Source: Streptomyces uncialis (GTDB lineage: Bacteria; Actinomycetota; Actinomycetes; Streptomycetales; Streptomycetaceae). Taken from it: DNA of 64,000 bases. The stretch lies in the NCBI RefSeq assembly GCF_001905345.1, contig NZ_LFBV01000001.1:569321-633320 (forward strand), in the 5' to 3' direction. This document shows, piece after piece, positions 44,927 to 54,215 of the stretch; the stretch's first letter is position 1; each line of letters begins with the position of its first letter. A model generated the notes under the pieces. That model saw nothing but the letters and a program-made list of their open reading frames with translations. It did no database searches and was not told the DNA's origin. The translations under genes and the position numbers were made by a program.

Positions 44927-45164
44927 GCGTCGCCGTCCCCCGTGCCCCGGCTTCCCCCGCCCGGGTCGCCTCCGCCCGCGCCCCAGGTCCCTGTGCCGAA
45001 CGCACTTGTCCCGTGCGGGTAGCTCGTGGGGTGCGCAGTTCCCCGCGCCCCTGGATGCTGCCCCCTTGCGGTAGCTCTTCGGCTGCGGGCCGGCCCTCGT
45101 CTTTTGCGCAGTTCCCCGCGCCCCTGAAGGGCCACCCCTCTCCTCGCGCAGTCGCTCGGCTGCC

Positions 45165-45284
45165 GAAGGGGGTGGGCGGGAATCTCTGCCCGCAGACTCC
45201 GACGCCACCAGTACATCCACTGAACGTCGTACCGAGCGCGTTGGAGCGAGGACGGAGAATCCCGACCGGCCCCGCCCCGAAGAA
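45165..45284 (+). repeat. Core element copy 7 (divergent)
   Basis: The most divergent core. The second hairpin reads CCGA-GCGCG-TTGG, where a G-T wobble keeps pairing (TCGG in the others). The variable segment is ACCAGTACATCCACTGAACG. Confidence 0.88.
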
Positions 45285-45374
45285 CAAGCAGAACGCGCCC
45301 CAAAGGGGCGCGAGGAACCGCGCGAAGACGAGGGCGACCCGCACCCGACGAACAGACCCGAAGTGGCAGCACCC

Positions 45375-45795
45375 AGGGGCGCGGGGAACTGCGCAAACCA
45401 CCGAACGACGGCACAGGAACAAGTGCGCCCAGCCCCGAGTACCCAGGGGCGCGGGGAACTGCGCACCCCACGAGCGACGGCACAGGAACGAAGTCCGCCC
45501 AGCCCCGAGTACCCAGGGGCGCGGGGAACCGCGCACCCACCGAGCGACGGCACAGGAACGAAGTACGCCCACCCCCGAGTACCCAGGGGCGCGGGGAACT
45601 GCGCACCCGACGAGCGACGGCACAGGAACGAAGTACGCCCAGCCCCGAGTACCCAGGGGCGCGAGGAACTGCGCAAACCCACCGAGCGACGGCACAGGAA
45701 CGAAGTACGCCCAGCCCCGAGTACCCAGGGGCGCGAGGAACTGCGCAAACCCACCGAGCGACAGCACAGGAACGAAGTACGCCCACCCGGACAGA
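45375..45795 (+). repeat. 70-bp tandem array inside cluster H
   Basis: Units begin at about 45375, 45445, 45515, 45585, 45655 and 45726. Each holds GGGGCGCGGGGAACTGCGCA, GAGCGACGGCACAGGAACGA and AGCCCCGAGTACCC. Spacers are repeated as well, so it is not a CRISPR array. Confidence 0.92.
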
Positions 45796-45998
45796 CCTCG
45801 GAAGCGCAAGCGAAGGCGACCCGCAGGGGAACTGCGCAACCACCAAGCGCCCCGCACGGGGACACATGCGCTCACCCCGAAAGACCTCAGAAGCGCAAGC
45901 GAAGGCGATCCGTAACGAATCTCTGCTGGCCAAGGGCCGTTTCGTTTGTAGGATCTCCGTAAGTCCCACCAGCCTCGCCCGGCGTCCAAGACCCACCA

Positions 45999-46026
45999 CC
46001 GCGGTGTGCAACCAAGCACACCGCGG
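45999..46026. terminator. Perfect 11-bp hairpin before sigma factor gene
   Basis: CCGCGGTGTGC-AACCAA-GCACACCGCGG. It may end read-through transcription from the repeat region or control the sigma gene 175 bp downstream. Confidence 0.6.
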
Positions 46027-46200
46027 CCCGCGTCTTCGCGTACGCCCTCGCGGGCATGCGGGACCGACCAGGGGGCGCGGGGGCGCGGACAAATCGGGGT
46101 AGAGGGAAGAGCTGGTACGCATGTGGGCAGATGACGCCATGTCAGACAGAACGCCCGGAAACACTGTGACACCCGTCGCGTACAACCCTCACGGGGGGAT

Positions 46201-46884
46201 GTGTGTCCAACTGGCGTGGCAGAGGTACTCGATTTCTCAGCGGTCCAGGCACGGGGCACCGTCCTGCGTCCGCCCAGGCGTCCGCGCGCGGTCGCCGCGC
46301 CCGGCGGCATGCCGGTGATCGCCCCCGTGCCCGCGACGCGACCCACCCAGGTGACACCCCAGCGAAAAGGGGCGGAGGACGTCAAGGCCGAGGGCACCAC
46401 GGTCGACCACCTCACCGAGACGTACCGCGCCCACTACCGATCCCTGCTCGGCCTGGCCGCGCTCCTCCTCGACGACACCGCCTCCTGCGAGGACGTCGTC
46501 CAGGAGGCGTTCATCCGCGTCCACTCCGCGCGCAAGCGCGTCCGTGAGCCGGAGAAGACGCTCGCGTACCTGCGGCAGACGGTGGTGAACCTCTCCAGGT
46601 CCGCCCTGCGCCGCCGGATACTCGGCCTCAAGCTGCTCTCGAAGCCGATGCCGGACATGGCGAGCGCGGAGGAGGGCGCGTACGACCTGCTGGAGCGCGA
46701 CGCCCTGATCCAGGCGATGAAGGGGCTCCAGCGCCGCCAGCGCGAGGTGCTCGTCCTGCGGTACTTCGCGGACATGACCGAGGTCCAGGTCGCCGAGACG
46801 CTGGGGGTCTCCCTGGGCTCGGTGAAGGCGTACGGCTCCCGTGGCATAGCCGCGCTGCGCGTCACCATGGGGGCCAAGAAATGA
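46201..46884 (+). CDS. ECF-like RNA polymerase sigma factor
   Basis: 227 residues. Region 2 is LTETYRAHYRSLLGLAALLLDDTASCEDVVQEAFIRVHSARKRVREPEKTLAYLRQTVVNLSRSALRRR; region 4 is LQRRQREVLVLRYFADMTEVQVAETLGVSLGSVKAYGSRGIAALR. The first 60 residues are an unusual Pro/Arg/Val-rich extension. The first ATG lies close to a G-run; a GTG 17 bases on (AEVLDFSAV) or later starts cannot be excluded. The stop overlaps the membrane protein gene by four bases, the usual arrangement of sigma and anti-sigma factor. Target promoters unknown. Confidence 0.9.
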   Translation: MCPTGVAEVLDFSAVQARGTVLRPPRRPRAVAAPGGMPVIAPVPATRPTQVTPQRKGAEDVKAEGTTVDHLTETYRAHYRSLLGLAALLLDDTASCEDVVQEAFIRVHSARKRVREPEKTLAYLRQTVVNLSRSALRRRILGLKLLSKPMPDMASAEEGAYDLLERDALIQAMKGLQRRQREVLVLRYFADMTEVQVAETLGVSLGSVKAYGSRGIAALRVTMGAKK

Positions 46885-48302
46885 GCGGCGACCGACCACA
46901 CGAACAGGACGGCCCATCGGCCGACGAGGGCGACGGGGAGCCCCGGGACCGGACCGAAGAAGAGCGAAACGCTGGGAACGCAACTGTGAACGAGAGCCCC
47001 TCGGGGCCGCACGGCACCGAACCGATCGACGCCCTCAAGAAGCTTCTGAGCGGCGCGGACGGCGGTACCGGCGACCCGACCCCCACCCGGGGCGACCACG
47101 CCACCGACAAGGGCACCCCCCACGTCAACGGCGTCCCCCACTCCGACAAGCACTCCGCGGCGACCGGCTCACCCACCGGTTCCGCGTCCACCCCGCCCGG
47201 CCGCCCCAACACCCCGGCCGTACGGCTCGACACCGACGAGGACGACGAGGACGGACTGGAGCTGCGCGGACTGCTGCACCAGGCCGTCCAGGACCTGGAG
47301 CCCTCCGACGGCACCCTGGACCACCTCCGCCGGGCGGTCCCCGCGCGCCGGGCCCGCAAGCGGCAGGCGCTCGTGGGCGCGGCCGCCGCGGCCCTCCTCA
47401 TCGGGACGGCCGTCCCGGCGCTCGTCCGCGTCGCGAACAACCCGGGCAGCACCGAGACCCAGGTGTCGCACGTCGGGCACGGCAAGCAGACCCGCGGCAC
47501 CAGCAGCGAGGCCCCCAGCACCGAACAGCGCGAGGGCAGGCCGAGCAAGGGCCCGCGCAAGCCGTCCGGCAGCGCGAGCAGCCCCGGCAAGGGCGGCGGG
47601 CCGGGCGAGAAGGACAAGCCCGCGGAACGGACGACCGGCGGTACGGACACCGGTCCGGGCAGTGGTACGCCCGGCACGGCCCCCGGCACCGGTTCGGGTC
47701 CGGGCTCCGGCACCTCCAACGCCACCTCACCGAGTTGCGGCCCCACCGACCTGGGCAGCGCCGTCGCGAACGTCGGTGACCCCGGCCCCGACGGCAAGGT
47801 GTACGGCACGTTCACGGTCGCCAATGTCTCCTCCGGCGACTGCACGGTCGACGGCGGCGGCAGCGTCGACGCCGCCGGTCAGGGCGCGGCGGACTCCACC
47901 AGGCTCGCCGCCCTCACCCACACCGACGGTGACGCGGCGACGGGCCTGCCGTCCCCGGCCTCGGTGCCGTCGCAGATCATCCTCGAACCCGGCTCGTCGT
48001 ACGAGGTGCGGTTCGCCTGGGTGCCGTCCGAGGAGTGCCCGACGGACGGCGGCGGCAACACGACCGGTCCGTCCCCCGACCCGACCCCGTCGGAAGGGGC
48101 GAGCTCCGGCACGGGCGGCACCGCGGAGACGAGCGGTGGCGGTGCCGAGTCGCCGCAGCTCGGCGGCCAGGAGGGCCTGCCGCAGGACGGCAGTGTCAGC
48201 GTCTCGCACACGGCGGAGCCCGGTTCCCCGTCCACCACCGCGACGATCCCCGACGCGTGCGCGGGGACGGTCTACTACACGGGCGCGCTGCCCGCGTCCT
48301 GA
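46881..48302 (+). CDS. Single-pass membrane protein, probable anti-sigma-type partner
   Basis: 473 residues. A charged, disordered cytoplasmic part of about 160 residues contains the helix LELRGLLHQAVQDLEPSDGTLDHLRRAVPARRARKRQ, then one membrane helix (ALVGAAAAALLIGTAVPALVRV, near 163-182), a Ser/Pro/Gly-rich linker and an extracellular domain with four cysteines (SCGPTD, GDCTVDG, EECPTDG, PDACAGT). No zinc-binding HxxxCxxC motif is seen. The overlap with the sigma gene makes an anti-sigma role likely but unproven. Its end overlaps the convergent SURF1 gene by 28 bases. Confidence 0.85.
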   Translation: MSGDRPHEQDGPSADEGDGEPRDRTEEERNAGNATVNESPSGPHGTEPIDALKKLLSGADGGTGDPTPTRGDHATDKGTPHVNGVPHSDKHSAATGSPTGSASTPPGRPNTPAVRLDTDEDDEDGLELRGLLHQAVQDLEPSDGTLDHLRRAVPARRARKRQALVGAAAAALLIGTAVPALVRVANNPGSTETQVSHVGHGKQTRGTSSEAPSTEQREGRPSKGPRKPSGSASSPGKGGGPGEKDKPAERTTGGTDTGPGSGTPGTAPGTGSGPGSGTSNATSPSCGPTDLGSAVANVGDPGPDGKVYGTFTVANVSSGDCTVDGGGSVDAAGQGAADSTRLAALTHTDGDAATGLPSPASVPSQIILEPGSSYEVRFAWVPSEECPTDGGGNTTGPSPDPTPSEGASSGTGGTAETSGGGAESPQLGGQEGLPQDGSVSVSHTAEPGSPSTTATIPDACAGTVYYTGALPAS

Positions 48303-49162
48303 TCCGCGGTCCGCGACGCGGGTTCCGGGTGGCGCGGGCCGCCCGGACCCGCCGCGACGGCGGCGGCCGGAGCGACGGCAGGAGCGGTCGCGGTCGCGGC
48401 GGAGTCCTCGGGGATGCCGAGGGCGGCGTCCCGCAGCGCCTCCGTCTCCCGGCGCAGCAGCCGGAACCACATGAAGACCACGAACCCGGCGAAGACGAAC
48501 CACTCGCCGGTGTACCCGAGGTTCTGGAACGCCTTCAGGTCCAGCCCGGTGTTCTGCGGTGCCGCCGCCGGGACGGGCGTCATCCCGCCGTCCGCGCGGT
48601 CGAGGGTCACCCACGCGTTGTGGAGGTCGTGCGGTACGAGGTTCACCAGCGTCGCCGCGCTGATCATCCCGAGCTGACCGGCCGGCAGTCCGCCCGCGGT
48701 ACGCGCGCCGTCGCTGCCGGGGCTCTCGGACGCCTGGAGCGCGCCCGTCACGGTGACCTCGCCGTCCGGCGCGGCGGGCACCTCGGTACGGCCCGGCTCG
48801 CCGGGCAGCCAGCCGCGGACCACGGGCAGGGCCGGGCCGTCGTCGGTGCGCAGCAGGTTCAGCACATAGAAGCCGCGCTCGCCGTCCAGCTTCCGTTCGG
48901 GGACGAGGAACTGCTCGGCGTACCGGCCCGTGGCCTCGGCCCGCTTGCCGGAGGTGTCCTTGGTGACGGGCAGCAGCTCGGCGAGCGGGCGGGCCTCGGA
49001 GGCCCGGGCGGCGGCGGACTGCCCGGGGGCCGCCCGGTGGTCCTCGACCCGGTCCTCGAAGCGGCCGAGCTGCCAGGACCCCATGAAGACGCAGAAGGGG
49101 ATGGCCAGCACGACGAAGATGTTGATGCCCCACCAACGGGGCGTCAGCAGAAACCGGTACAC
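48275..49162 (-). CDS. SURF1-family cytochrome oxidase assembly protein
   Basis: 295 residues. The family topology is clear: an N-terminal helix (FLLTPRWWGINIFVVLAIPFCVFMGSWQLGRFEDRVEDHRA), an extracytoplasmic domain (ATGRYAEQFLVPERKLDGERGFYVLNLLRTDDGPALPVVRGWLPGE) and a second helix (NLGYTGEWFVFAGFVVFMWFRLLRRE), with an Ala/Pro-rich cytoplasmic tail. SURF1 assists haem a insertion into cytochrome c oxidase. GTG (YRFLLTP) is preferred; a GTG three codons earlier is possible. The tail overlaps the convergent anti-sigma-like gene. Confidence 0.92.
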   Translation of the reverse strand: MYRFLLTPRWWGINIFVVLAIPFCVFMGSWQLGRFEDRVEDHRAAPGQSAAARASEARPLAELLPVTKDTSGKRAEATGRYAEQFLVPERKLDGERGFYVLNLLRTDDGPALPVVRGWLPGEPGRTEVPAAPDGEVTVTGALQASESPGSDGARTAGGLPAGQLGMISAATLVNLVPHDLHNAWVTLDRADGGMTPVPAAAPQNTGLDLKAFQNLGYTGEWFVFAGFVVFMWFRLLRRETEALRDAALGIPEDSAATATAPAVAPAAAVAAGPGGPRHPEPASRTADQDAGSAPV

Positions 49163-49247
49163 GCCGACCACGGTACGGGTGCCCACCGGGCGGTCGCGCG
49201 GTGGGGTCGTCCCGTACGGGCGTGTCGGCCGGCGGGTGCCGGGCCGG

Positions 49248-51077
49248 TCACCCCGGGAGATGCCCCTGGGCGAAGGCGAGCTCCAGGGAGACCTGCTTGA
49301 CCCGCTCGTCCACGACGAGGGAGCCGTGCCCCGCGTCGTAGCGGTACACCTCGTGGACGGCGTCCCGGGCGGCGAGCCGGTCCACATAGTTCTCCACCTG
49401 CCGGATCGGGCAGCGCGGGTCGTTGACCCCGGCGGAGACGTACACGGGCGCCTTGACCGCGTCGACGTAGGTGAGCGGCGACGACGCGGCGAACCGCTCC
49501 GGCACCTCCTCGGGGGTGCCGCCCAGCAGGGTGCGGTCCATCGCCTTGAGCGCCTCCATCTCGTCGTGGTAGGCGGTGACGTAGTCCGCGACGGGCACCG
49601 CCGCGATCCCGACGGCCCAGGCGTCCGGCTGGGTGCCGAGCCCGAGCAGGGTCAGATAGCCGCCCCAGGAGCCGCCGGTGAGGACCAGCCGGTCGGGGTC
49701 GGCGAGCCCGGACGTGACGGCCCACTCCCGTACCGCCGCGATGTCCTCCAGCTCGATCAGCCCGACCCGCCGCTTCAGCGCGTCGGTCCACTCCCGGCCG
49801 TATCCGGTGGACCCCCGGTAGTTCACCCGGACCACCGCGAACCCGTGGTCGACCCAGGCGGCGGGCCCGGCCGCGAACGCGTCGCTGTCGTGCCAGGTCG
49901 GCCCGCCGTGGATGTCGAAGACGGTCGGCAGCGGACCGGTGGCCCCGGCGGGCTTCTGCACCAGCGCGTGGATACGGCCGCCGGGGCCGTCCACCCACAC
50001 GTCCTCGACGGGTACCGACGCGGGCGCGGCGAGGCCCGGCGGGTCGAGGACGACCCCACCGGACGTCGAGCGCACCACCGGCGGCTCGGCGGCCGACGAC
50101 CACAGGTACTCGACGCTGCCGTCCGGCCGCGCGGTCGCCCCCGACACCGATCCGCGCGGGGTCTCGATCCGCTCCAGCGACCCGGACACGAAGTCGTAGC
50201 GCCACATGTCGCTGCGCGCCTCGAAGCTGTGCACGACGAGCAGCGCGGAACCGTCCGGATACCACTCGGCGGACACGTCACCCGGCAGGTCCAGCGCCAG
50301 GTCGCGCTCCTCGCCCGAGGACACGTCCCACACCATCGGCTCCCAGCGCCCGCGCCGCTGATGCCCGACGAGCAGCCGGGTGTCCCCGTCCACGGGCGCG
50401 AACCCGAGCACCTCCAGGCCCAGCTCCTCGGTGCCGCCCGAGGTGTCGTCCAACTCGGCGACGGTCGTCCCGTCGGGCCGGATCACCCGCAGCGCCGAGT
50501 GCATCGCGTCGCCGTGCTCGGTGTGCTCGACGGCGATCAGCGATCCGTCGTGGGAGAGGTCCCCGACGCCCGCGGACTCCCGGTGCCGGTACACCTCGAC
50601 GGGCGCCGCGTCCCCGCGCACCACATGGATGGTCGAGCCCCCCTCGTCGGTCGACCGCCCCACGACCACGGGCCCGTCGCCCCGGCCGATCGCGAGCCCC
50701 GCCGGATAGGACGCGTCGAGCCCCGGCACGGCCGGCTCGTCCACCTCGGGCCGGGTGCCCGGGTACCCGGCGAACGGCTGCCGCCGCCAGATCCCGAACT
50801 CGTCCCCGTCCTTGTCGTCGAACCACCAGATCCACTCGCCGTCCGGCGACAGCGCCCCGTCGGTGGTGCCGTTCGCCCGCTCGGTCACCTTGCGCTGCGC
50901 GCCGGAGTCCCGGTCCCACGCGTACAGCTCGTACGTCCCGGTCGCGTTCGACACGAACAGCGCCCGCTGCGGAGCGTCGTCGGCCCACCCCGGCAACGAC
51001 ACCCGCGCCGCCCGGAACCGCTTCTCCCAGTCGGCCATCGAAACACCCGCACCCACGACCCCACCACTCTCACTCAT
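49248..51077 (-). CDS. S9-family prolyl oligopeptidase-type serine peptidase
   Basis: About 609 residues. Residues 1-350 form a beta-propeller (ALFVSNATGTYELYAWDRDSG and similar blades). The C-terminal alpha/beta-hydrolase contains VFDIHGGPTWHDSDAF, RGSTGYGREWTDALKRRVG, the nucleophile in LTGGSWGGYLTLLGLG, the Asp region SAGVNDPRCP and the His in YRYDAGHGSLV. It cleaves short peptides, probably in the cytoplasm since no signal peptide is present. ATG with a G-rich site is chosen; ADWEKRFRAAR at 51038 is an alternative. It is followed by SURF1 in the same direction. Confidence 0.92.
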   Translation of the reverse strand: MSESGGVVGAGVSMADWEKRFRAARVSLPGWADDAPQRALFVSNATGTYELYAWDRDSGAQRKVTERANGTTDGALSPDGEWIWWFDDKDGDEFGIWRRQPFAGYPGTRPEVDEPAVPGLDASYPAGLAIGRGDGPVVVGRSTDEGGSTIHVVRGDAAPVEVYRHRESAGVGDLSHDGSLIAVEHTEHGDAMHSALRVIRPDGTTVAELDDTSGGTEELGLEVLGFAPVDGDTRLLVGHQRRGRWEPMVWDVSSGEERDLALDLPGDVSAEWYPDGSALLVVHSFEARSDMWRYDFVSGSLERIETPRGSVSGATARPDGSVEYLWSSAAEPPVVRSTSGGVVLDPPGLAAPASVPVEDVWVDGPGGRIHALVQKPAGATGPLPTVFDIHGGPTWHDSDAFAAGPAAWVDHGFAVVRVNYRGSTGYGREWTDALKRRVGLIELEDIAAVREWAVTSGLADPDRLVLTGGSWGGYLTLLGLGTQPDAWAVGIAAVPVADYVTAYHDEMEALKAMDRTLLGGTPEEVPERFAASSPLTYVDAVKAPVYVSAGVNDPRCPIRQVENYVDRLAARDAVHEVYRYDAGHGSLVVDERVKQVSLELAFAQGHLPG

Positions 51078-51195
51078 CCCCCCATACTGCCCGCCCCCAC
51101 CCCCCTCCCGCCCCCACCCCCGTCCCCCCTGTGGACAACCCACCCCCACCCACCACCCGAAGGCGCCCGGCGGTCCGGGGGCGAGGAGGAGCGGG

Positions 51196-51525
51196 CTACG
51201 CCTTCCGGGACACCCCGCCCGGCAGGCGGACCACCGCCGTGCCGTTGTCCAGGTCGACGCGGGTGTGGTTCGGCGGGGCGCCGTCCTCCTCGTCGTCGCG
51301 CATGACGAGGGCCGACTGGCGTTCCTTGAGTTCGTTCTGTTTGCCGGGGGAGAAGGCTCCGTGGAGCTGTTCGAAGCCGGTCGCGGAGACCTGGCCCGCG
51401 CGGCCTCCGTTGCGCCAGGGGAGCACCCCGGCGCGGCCCGCGTGCAGGAGGATCTGGTCGACGATCGCTATCAGGGTCAGCAGGATGACCAGACCCGGCA
51501 GGGTGGCGAAGAAGACGAATTCCAT
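51196..51525 (-). CDS. DUF6191 small membrane protein
   Basis: 109 residues. One N-terminal hydrophobic helix (EFVFFATLPGLVILLTLIAIVDQILL) is followed by a soluble tail with FEQLHGAFSPGKQNELKERQSALVMRDDEEDGAPPNHTRVDLDNGTAVVRLP. The pattern AFSPGKQNELKERQ marks the DUF6191 family of streptomycetes. Function unknown. ATG chosen; the longer frame starts inside the end of the PucR gene. It is likely in the same transcript as the PucR-type regulator upstream. Confidence 0.85.
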   Translation of the reverse strand: MEFVFFATLPGLVILLTLIAIVDQILLHAGRAGVLPWRNGGRAGQVSATGFEQLHGAFSPGKQNELKERQSALVMRDDEEDGAPPNHTRVDLDNGTAVVRLPGGVSRKA

Positions 51526-51569
51526 ACAGTCAGTGTGCGGGAACTCCGTTCGGGGCGGGGCGGGTTCGC

Positions 51570-52700
51570 TCACGGGGTGGCGGGGCGGGCGGGCCAGTCC
51601 AGCAGCCGTGCGCCGATCACCGCCGTCTGGAGGGTGTAGCGCTGCACCGGGTCGGCCGGATCGGCGCCGGTCAGCCGGTGGACCCGGGCCAGCCGGTACG
51701 TCAGCGCGCGGACGCTCAGCGACAGCCGGCGGGCCGCCTCCGCGGTGACGCAGCCCGAGTCGAAGTACACGGTCAGGGTCCGCAGCAGGGGTTGTGCCCC
51801 GCCCCGCGCCTGCTCCAGCGGGCCCAGGGTGTGGTGCACCAGCTCCGCCATCGCCTGCCGGTCCCGGGTCAGCACCGGGAACACCAGCAGGTCCGCCGCG
51901 CGCAGCACCGGTCCCTCAAGGCCGAGCCGTTCCCCGAGGTCGAGGGCGTTCAACGCCTCCTCGTAGGAGTGGACGACCCCGCCGACGCCCGGCTGGGGAC
52001 GCCCCACCGCGACCCGGGAGCCCCCGGTCGCGGCGTACGCCTGCTTCGCGAAGTAGGTGAGGACGTCGTGCTGGTCGCCGGGCGCGACGCACACCAGCAG
52101 TCCGTCCTTGGTGGTGAGCAGGGTGCCGCGGTCCCCGAAACGGGCGATCAGCGCCTGCTCGACCTGCCGGGGTACGGCGTCCCCCTCGGCGTACCCGGTG
52201 GGGCCCGCCGCGACGGCGACGGCGTGCGCGGAGGAGAACCGCAGGCCGAAACGTTCCGCCCGGGCCGCGAGCCGGCCCACGTCGCTGCGTCCGTACAGCA
52301 GGTCGTCGATGAACTCGCGCCGGGCGGCCTCCTCCTGCCGTACGGCGACCCGCTGCGCGCGCTCGAAGCCCTCGGCGACCGCGTCCACGGCCTGCTCGAC
52401 GGCGGCGAGGACGCGGTCCAGGGAACCGGTCGGCGCCCCGGCGCGGGGCAGGGGCCACCGCTCGCGGGTGACGGCGAGATGCGCGGCGATCAGCGGCCGG
52501 AGGCGGAAGCCCGCCTCCGCGGCCTGTTCCCCGAGCGCGCGCCGTTCCTGGAGTTCGTCCCGGGTCAGCCGCCGGCCGGTCGTGGCCACGTCGTTCAGCG
52601 CGCGGATGTATCCGTCGAGGCCGAGCACCGCGGCGGGGATGTCCCCGCCCGGGGCGCCCATGGCCCCGGTGCCGCCCGTGGCGTGCGTCGTGTCCGTCAT
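51570..52700 (-). CDS. PucR-family transcriptional regulator
   Basis: 376 residues. The C-terminal PucR helix-turn-helix is LLRTLTVYFDSGCVTAEAARRLSLSVRALTYRLARVHRLTGADPADPVQRYTLQTAVIGARLL. The central GGDEF-like region is RFGDRGTLLTTKDGLLVCVAPGDQHDVLTYFAKQAYAATGGSRVAVGRPQPGVGGVVHSYEEALNALDL. The N-terminal helices (LRPLIAAHLAVTRERW) are typical. ATG has a strong GGGGGAGG site. Effector and targets unknown. A hairpin separates it from the rodlin gene upstream on the same strand. Confidence 0.93.
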   Translation of the reverse strand: MTDTTHATGGTGAMGAPGGDIPAAVLGLDGYIRALNDVATTGRRLTRDELQERRALGEQAAEAGFRLRPLIAAHLAVTRERWPLPRAGAPTGSLDRVLAAVEQAVDAVAEGFERAQRVAVRQEEAARREFIDDLLYGRSDVGRLAARAERFGLRFSSAHAVAVAAGPTGYAEGDAVPRQVEQALIARFGDRGTLLTTKDGLLVCVAPGDQHDVLTYFAKQAYAATGGSRVAVGRPQPGVGGVVHSYEEALNALDLGERLGLEGPVLRAADLLVFPVLTRDRQAMAELVHHTLGPLEQARGGAQPLLRTLTVYFDSGCVTAEAARRLSLSVRALTYRLARVHRLTGADPADPVQRYTLQTAVIGARLLDWPARPATP

Positions 52701-52780
52701 CGGCCTCCCCCGTTCCTGATGAACCGATACGCGATTCTCACGTACCGGTGCACCTGGCACGAAAGTGGCCGGGCAGCGCG

Positions 52781-52812
52781 AAGGGGCCGACCGGCACGAC
52801 GGTCGGCCCCTT
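52781..52812 (-). terminator. Rodlin gene 1 terminator
   Basis: AAGGGGCCGACC-GGCACGAC-GGTCGGCCCCTT, perfect 12-bp stem just after the rodlin stop and before the PucR gene. Confidence 0.85.
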
Positions 52813-52833
52813 CGGGCGGCGATCAGACGGCGA

Positions 52834-53238
52834 TCAGCTGTTGCCGGCGCCGTTGCCCGAGAGGATCGGGATGTCGTCGAGGATGTGCGACAGCGGCTCG
52901 TCGCCCTTGACCTGCGAGGAGTTCTCCGTGCACTGCTGGTTCTGCGGGGAGGACAGGACGTTGACGTCCTGGACCGTGATCGGGATGAGCCCGATCAGGG
53001 AGCCCGCGTTGACCTTGGCCGGCAGACCGACACACGGCTTGTTGAGCGAGCCCTGGATGAGCGCGAACTGCGGGCTCATGTCCCCGTGCGTCGCGGAGTT
53101 GCCGTACGCCTGAGCGGCGCCGTTGCCGTTCACGGTGGTGACGCCGGCGTCGTCGCCGATCGCCATGGCGGGGGCGGCGGCAGCCGAAACTCCGGCGACG
53201 GAGGCGGCGACAGCCGCGGCTGCCCACAGCTTCTTCAT
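52834..53238 (-). CDS. rdl: Rodlin 1
   Basis: 134 residues. The signal peptide ([25 protein letters not shown]) is cleaved at A-M-A. The mature protein carries the rodlin signature: [99 protein letters not shown] with two cysteines. Rodlins arrange chaplin fibrils into paired rodlets on aerial hyphae and spores. ATG with a GAAAGGGAAG site. The promoter upstream resembles those of BldN-dependent genes. A terminator follows. Confidence 0.96.
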   Translation of the reverse strand: MKKLWAAAAVAASVAGVSAAAAPAMAIGDDAGVTTVNGNGAAQAYGNSATHGDMSPQFALIQGSLNKPCVGLPAKVNAGSLIGLIPITVQDVNVLSSPQNQQCTENSSQVKGDEPLSHILDDIPILSGNGAGNS

Positions 53239-53636
53239 GGTTTCTTCCCTTTCGCAAGCGGACTCCTGGGGACGGAGCCAGCAGGATGATCAACTGCGTG
53301 TTCGACCCGGGGGTTGCGGGTGATGACCCGATTGGCGCAGCGCTCGGGCGCAGTGGGGGCGCAGCCCATGTCAGGGACGCCCATCCACGCGTTGCACCGG
53401 ACATGGGCGACACATCAGGTGGCTGGAAAAGGCAGGGGATCATCCCGGTGAGCCGGCGGGCCCCCGAGCGCATCGGCCGGGGGGACACCCCTTCGGGGAA
53501 CCTCCCGACGGGCCGTGGTCCCCAGGCGCACCCTCCGTCGGGCCGGGTGCCACCGGGGCGGCTGCCGGGCGGGCGGGCGGCACCCGGGGCGGCGCCGGTC
53601 CGGCCGGTCGGGCCGGTGGGCGGCCCGAGGTACGGG
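53239..53636. other. Region upstream of rodlin 1
   Basis: About 400 bp. It holds the rodlin 1 promoter and leader; the rest is GC-rich and low-complexity, and no reliable gene is seen. A frame reading into the small protein at 53637 could extend from a GTG at 53449, but its composition is Gly/Pro/Arg noise. Confidence 0.5.
53290..53318 (-). promoter_or_regulatory. Rodlin 1 promoter, BldN-like
   Basis: On the minus strand CGCAAC-N17-AGTTGA, close to the BldN sigma consensus (CGTAAC-N16/17-CGTTGA as I recall it). The predicted leader is about 45 nt. Confidence 0.6.
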
Positions 53637-53770
53637 ATGTCGCGGGCCCCTGGTGGTTCCGAACCGCTCTACACGGGCCTCGCGGAGGCCTGGCGCCGGG
53701 AGGGCCGTACGGTGCCGGGTTTTCCCGACCCGGAGTGGGAGTCGGTGGTGCGGCGGGAGATCTGGCCCCG

Positions 53771-53774
<4 letters not shown>
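53637..53774 (+). CDS. Small hypothetical protein
   Basis: 45 residues: SRAPGGSEPLYTGLAEAWRREGRTVPGFPDPEWESVV and a RREIWPR end. The pattern of LY-x2-L-x3-W-x2-EGRTVPG-x5-W recalls short streptomycete proteins of unknown function. ATG start; the frame opens further upstream with only low-complexity sequence. It overlaps the next small gene by four bases (GTGA), which supports translation of both. Confidence 0.5.
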
Positions 53775-54136
<362 letters not shown>

Positions 54137-54141
54137 CACGG

Positions 54142-54173
54142 AACGGGCCGCCGTGAAGCCACGGCGGCCCGTT
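54142..54173 (-). terminator. Rodlin gene 2 terminator
   Basis: AACGGGCCGCCGTG-AAGC-CACGGCGGCCCGTT, perfect 14-bp stem with a four-base loop, about 40 bp after the rodlin 2 stop. Confidence 0.88.
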
Positions 54174-54215
54174 CGTGACGGCGCCCGGCCGGGGCGCCGA
54201 GGGGTCGTGCGGTGA

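Larger units (their letters stand above)
44935..45915. repeat. Composite repeat cluster H
   Basis: Left units, plus-oriented divergent core, then a right array. The region from 45375 to about 45795 is six nearly identical units of 70-71 bp. It lies between asd and the sigma factor gene. The last right-hand unit has GAAGCGCAAGCGAAGGCGAT. Confidence 0.93.

Noticed and set aside
45375..45795. Regular array resembling CRISPR
   Set aside because: The whole 70-bp unit is repeated, there are no unique spacers, and no cas genes are present.
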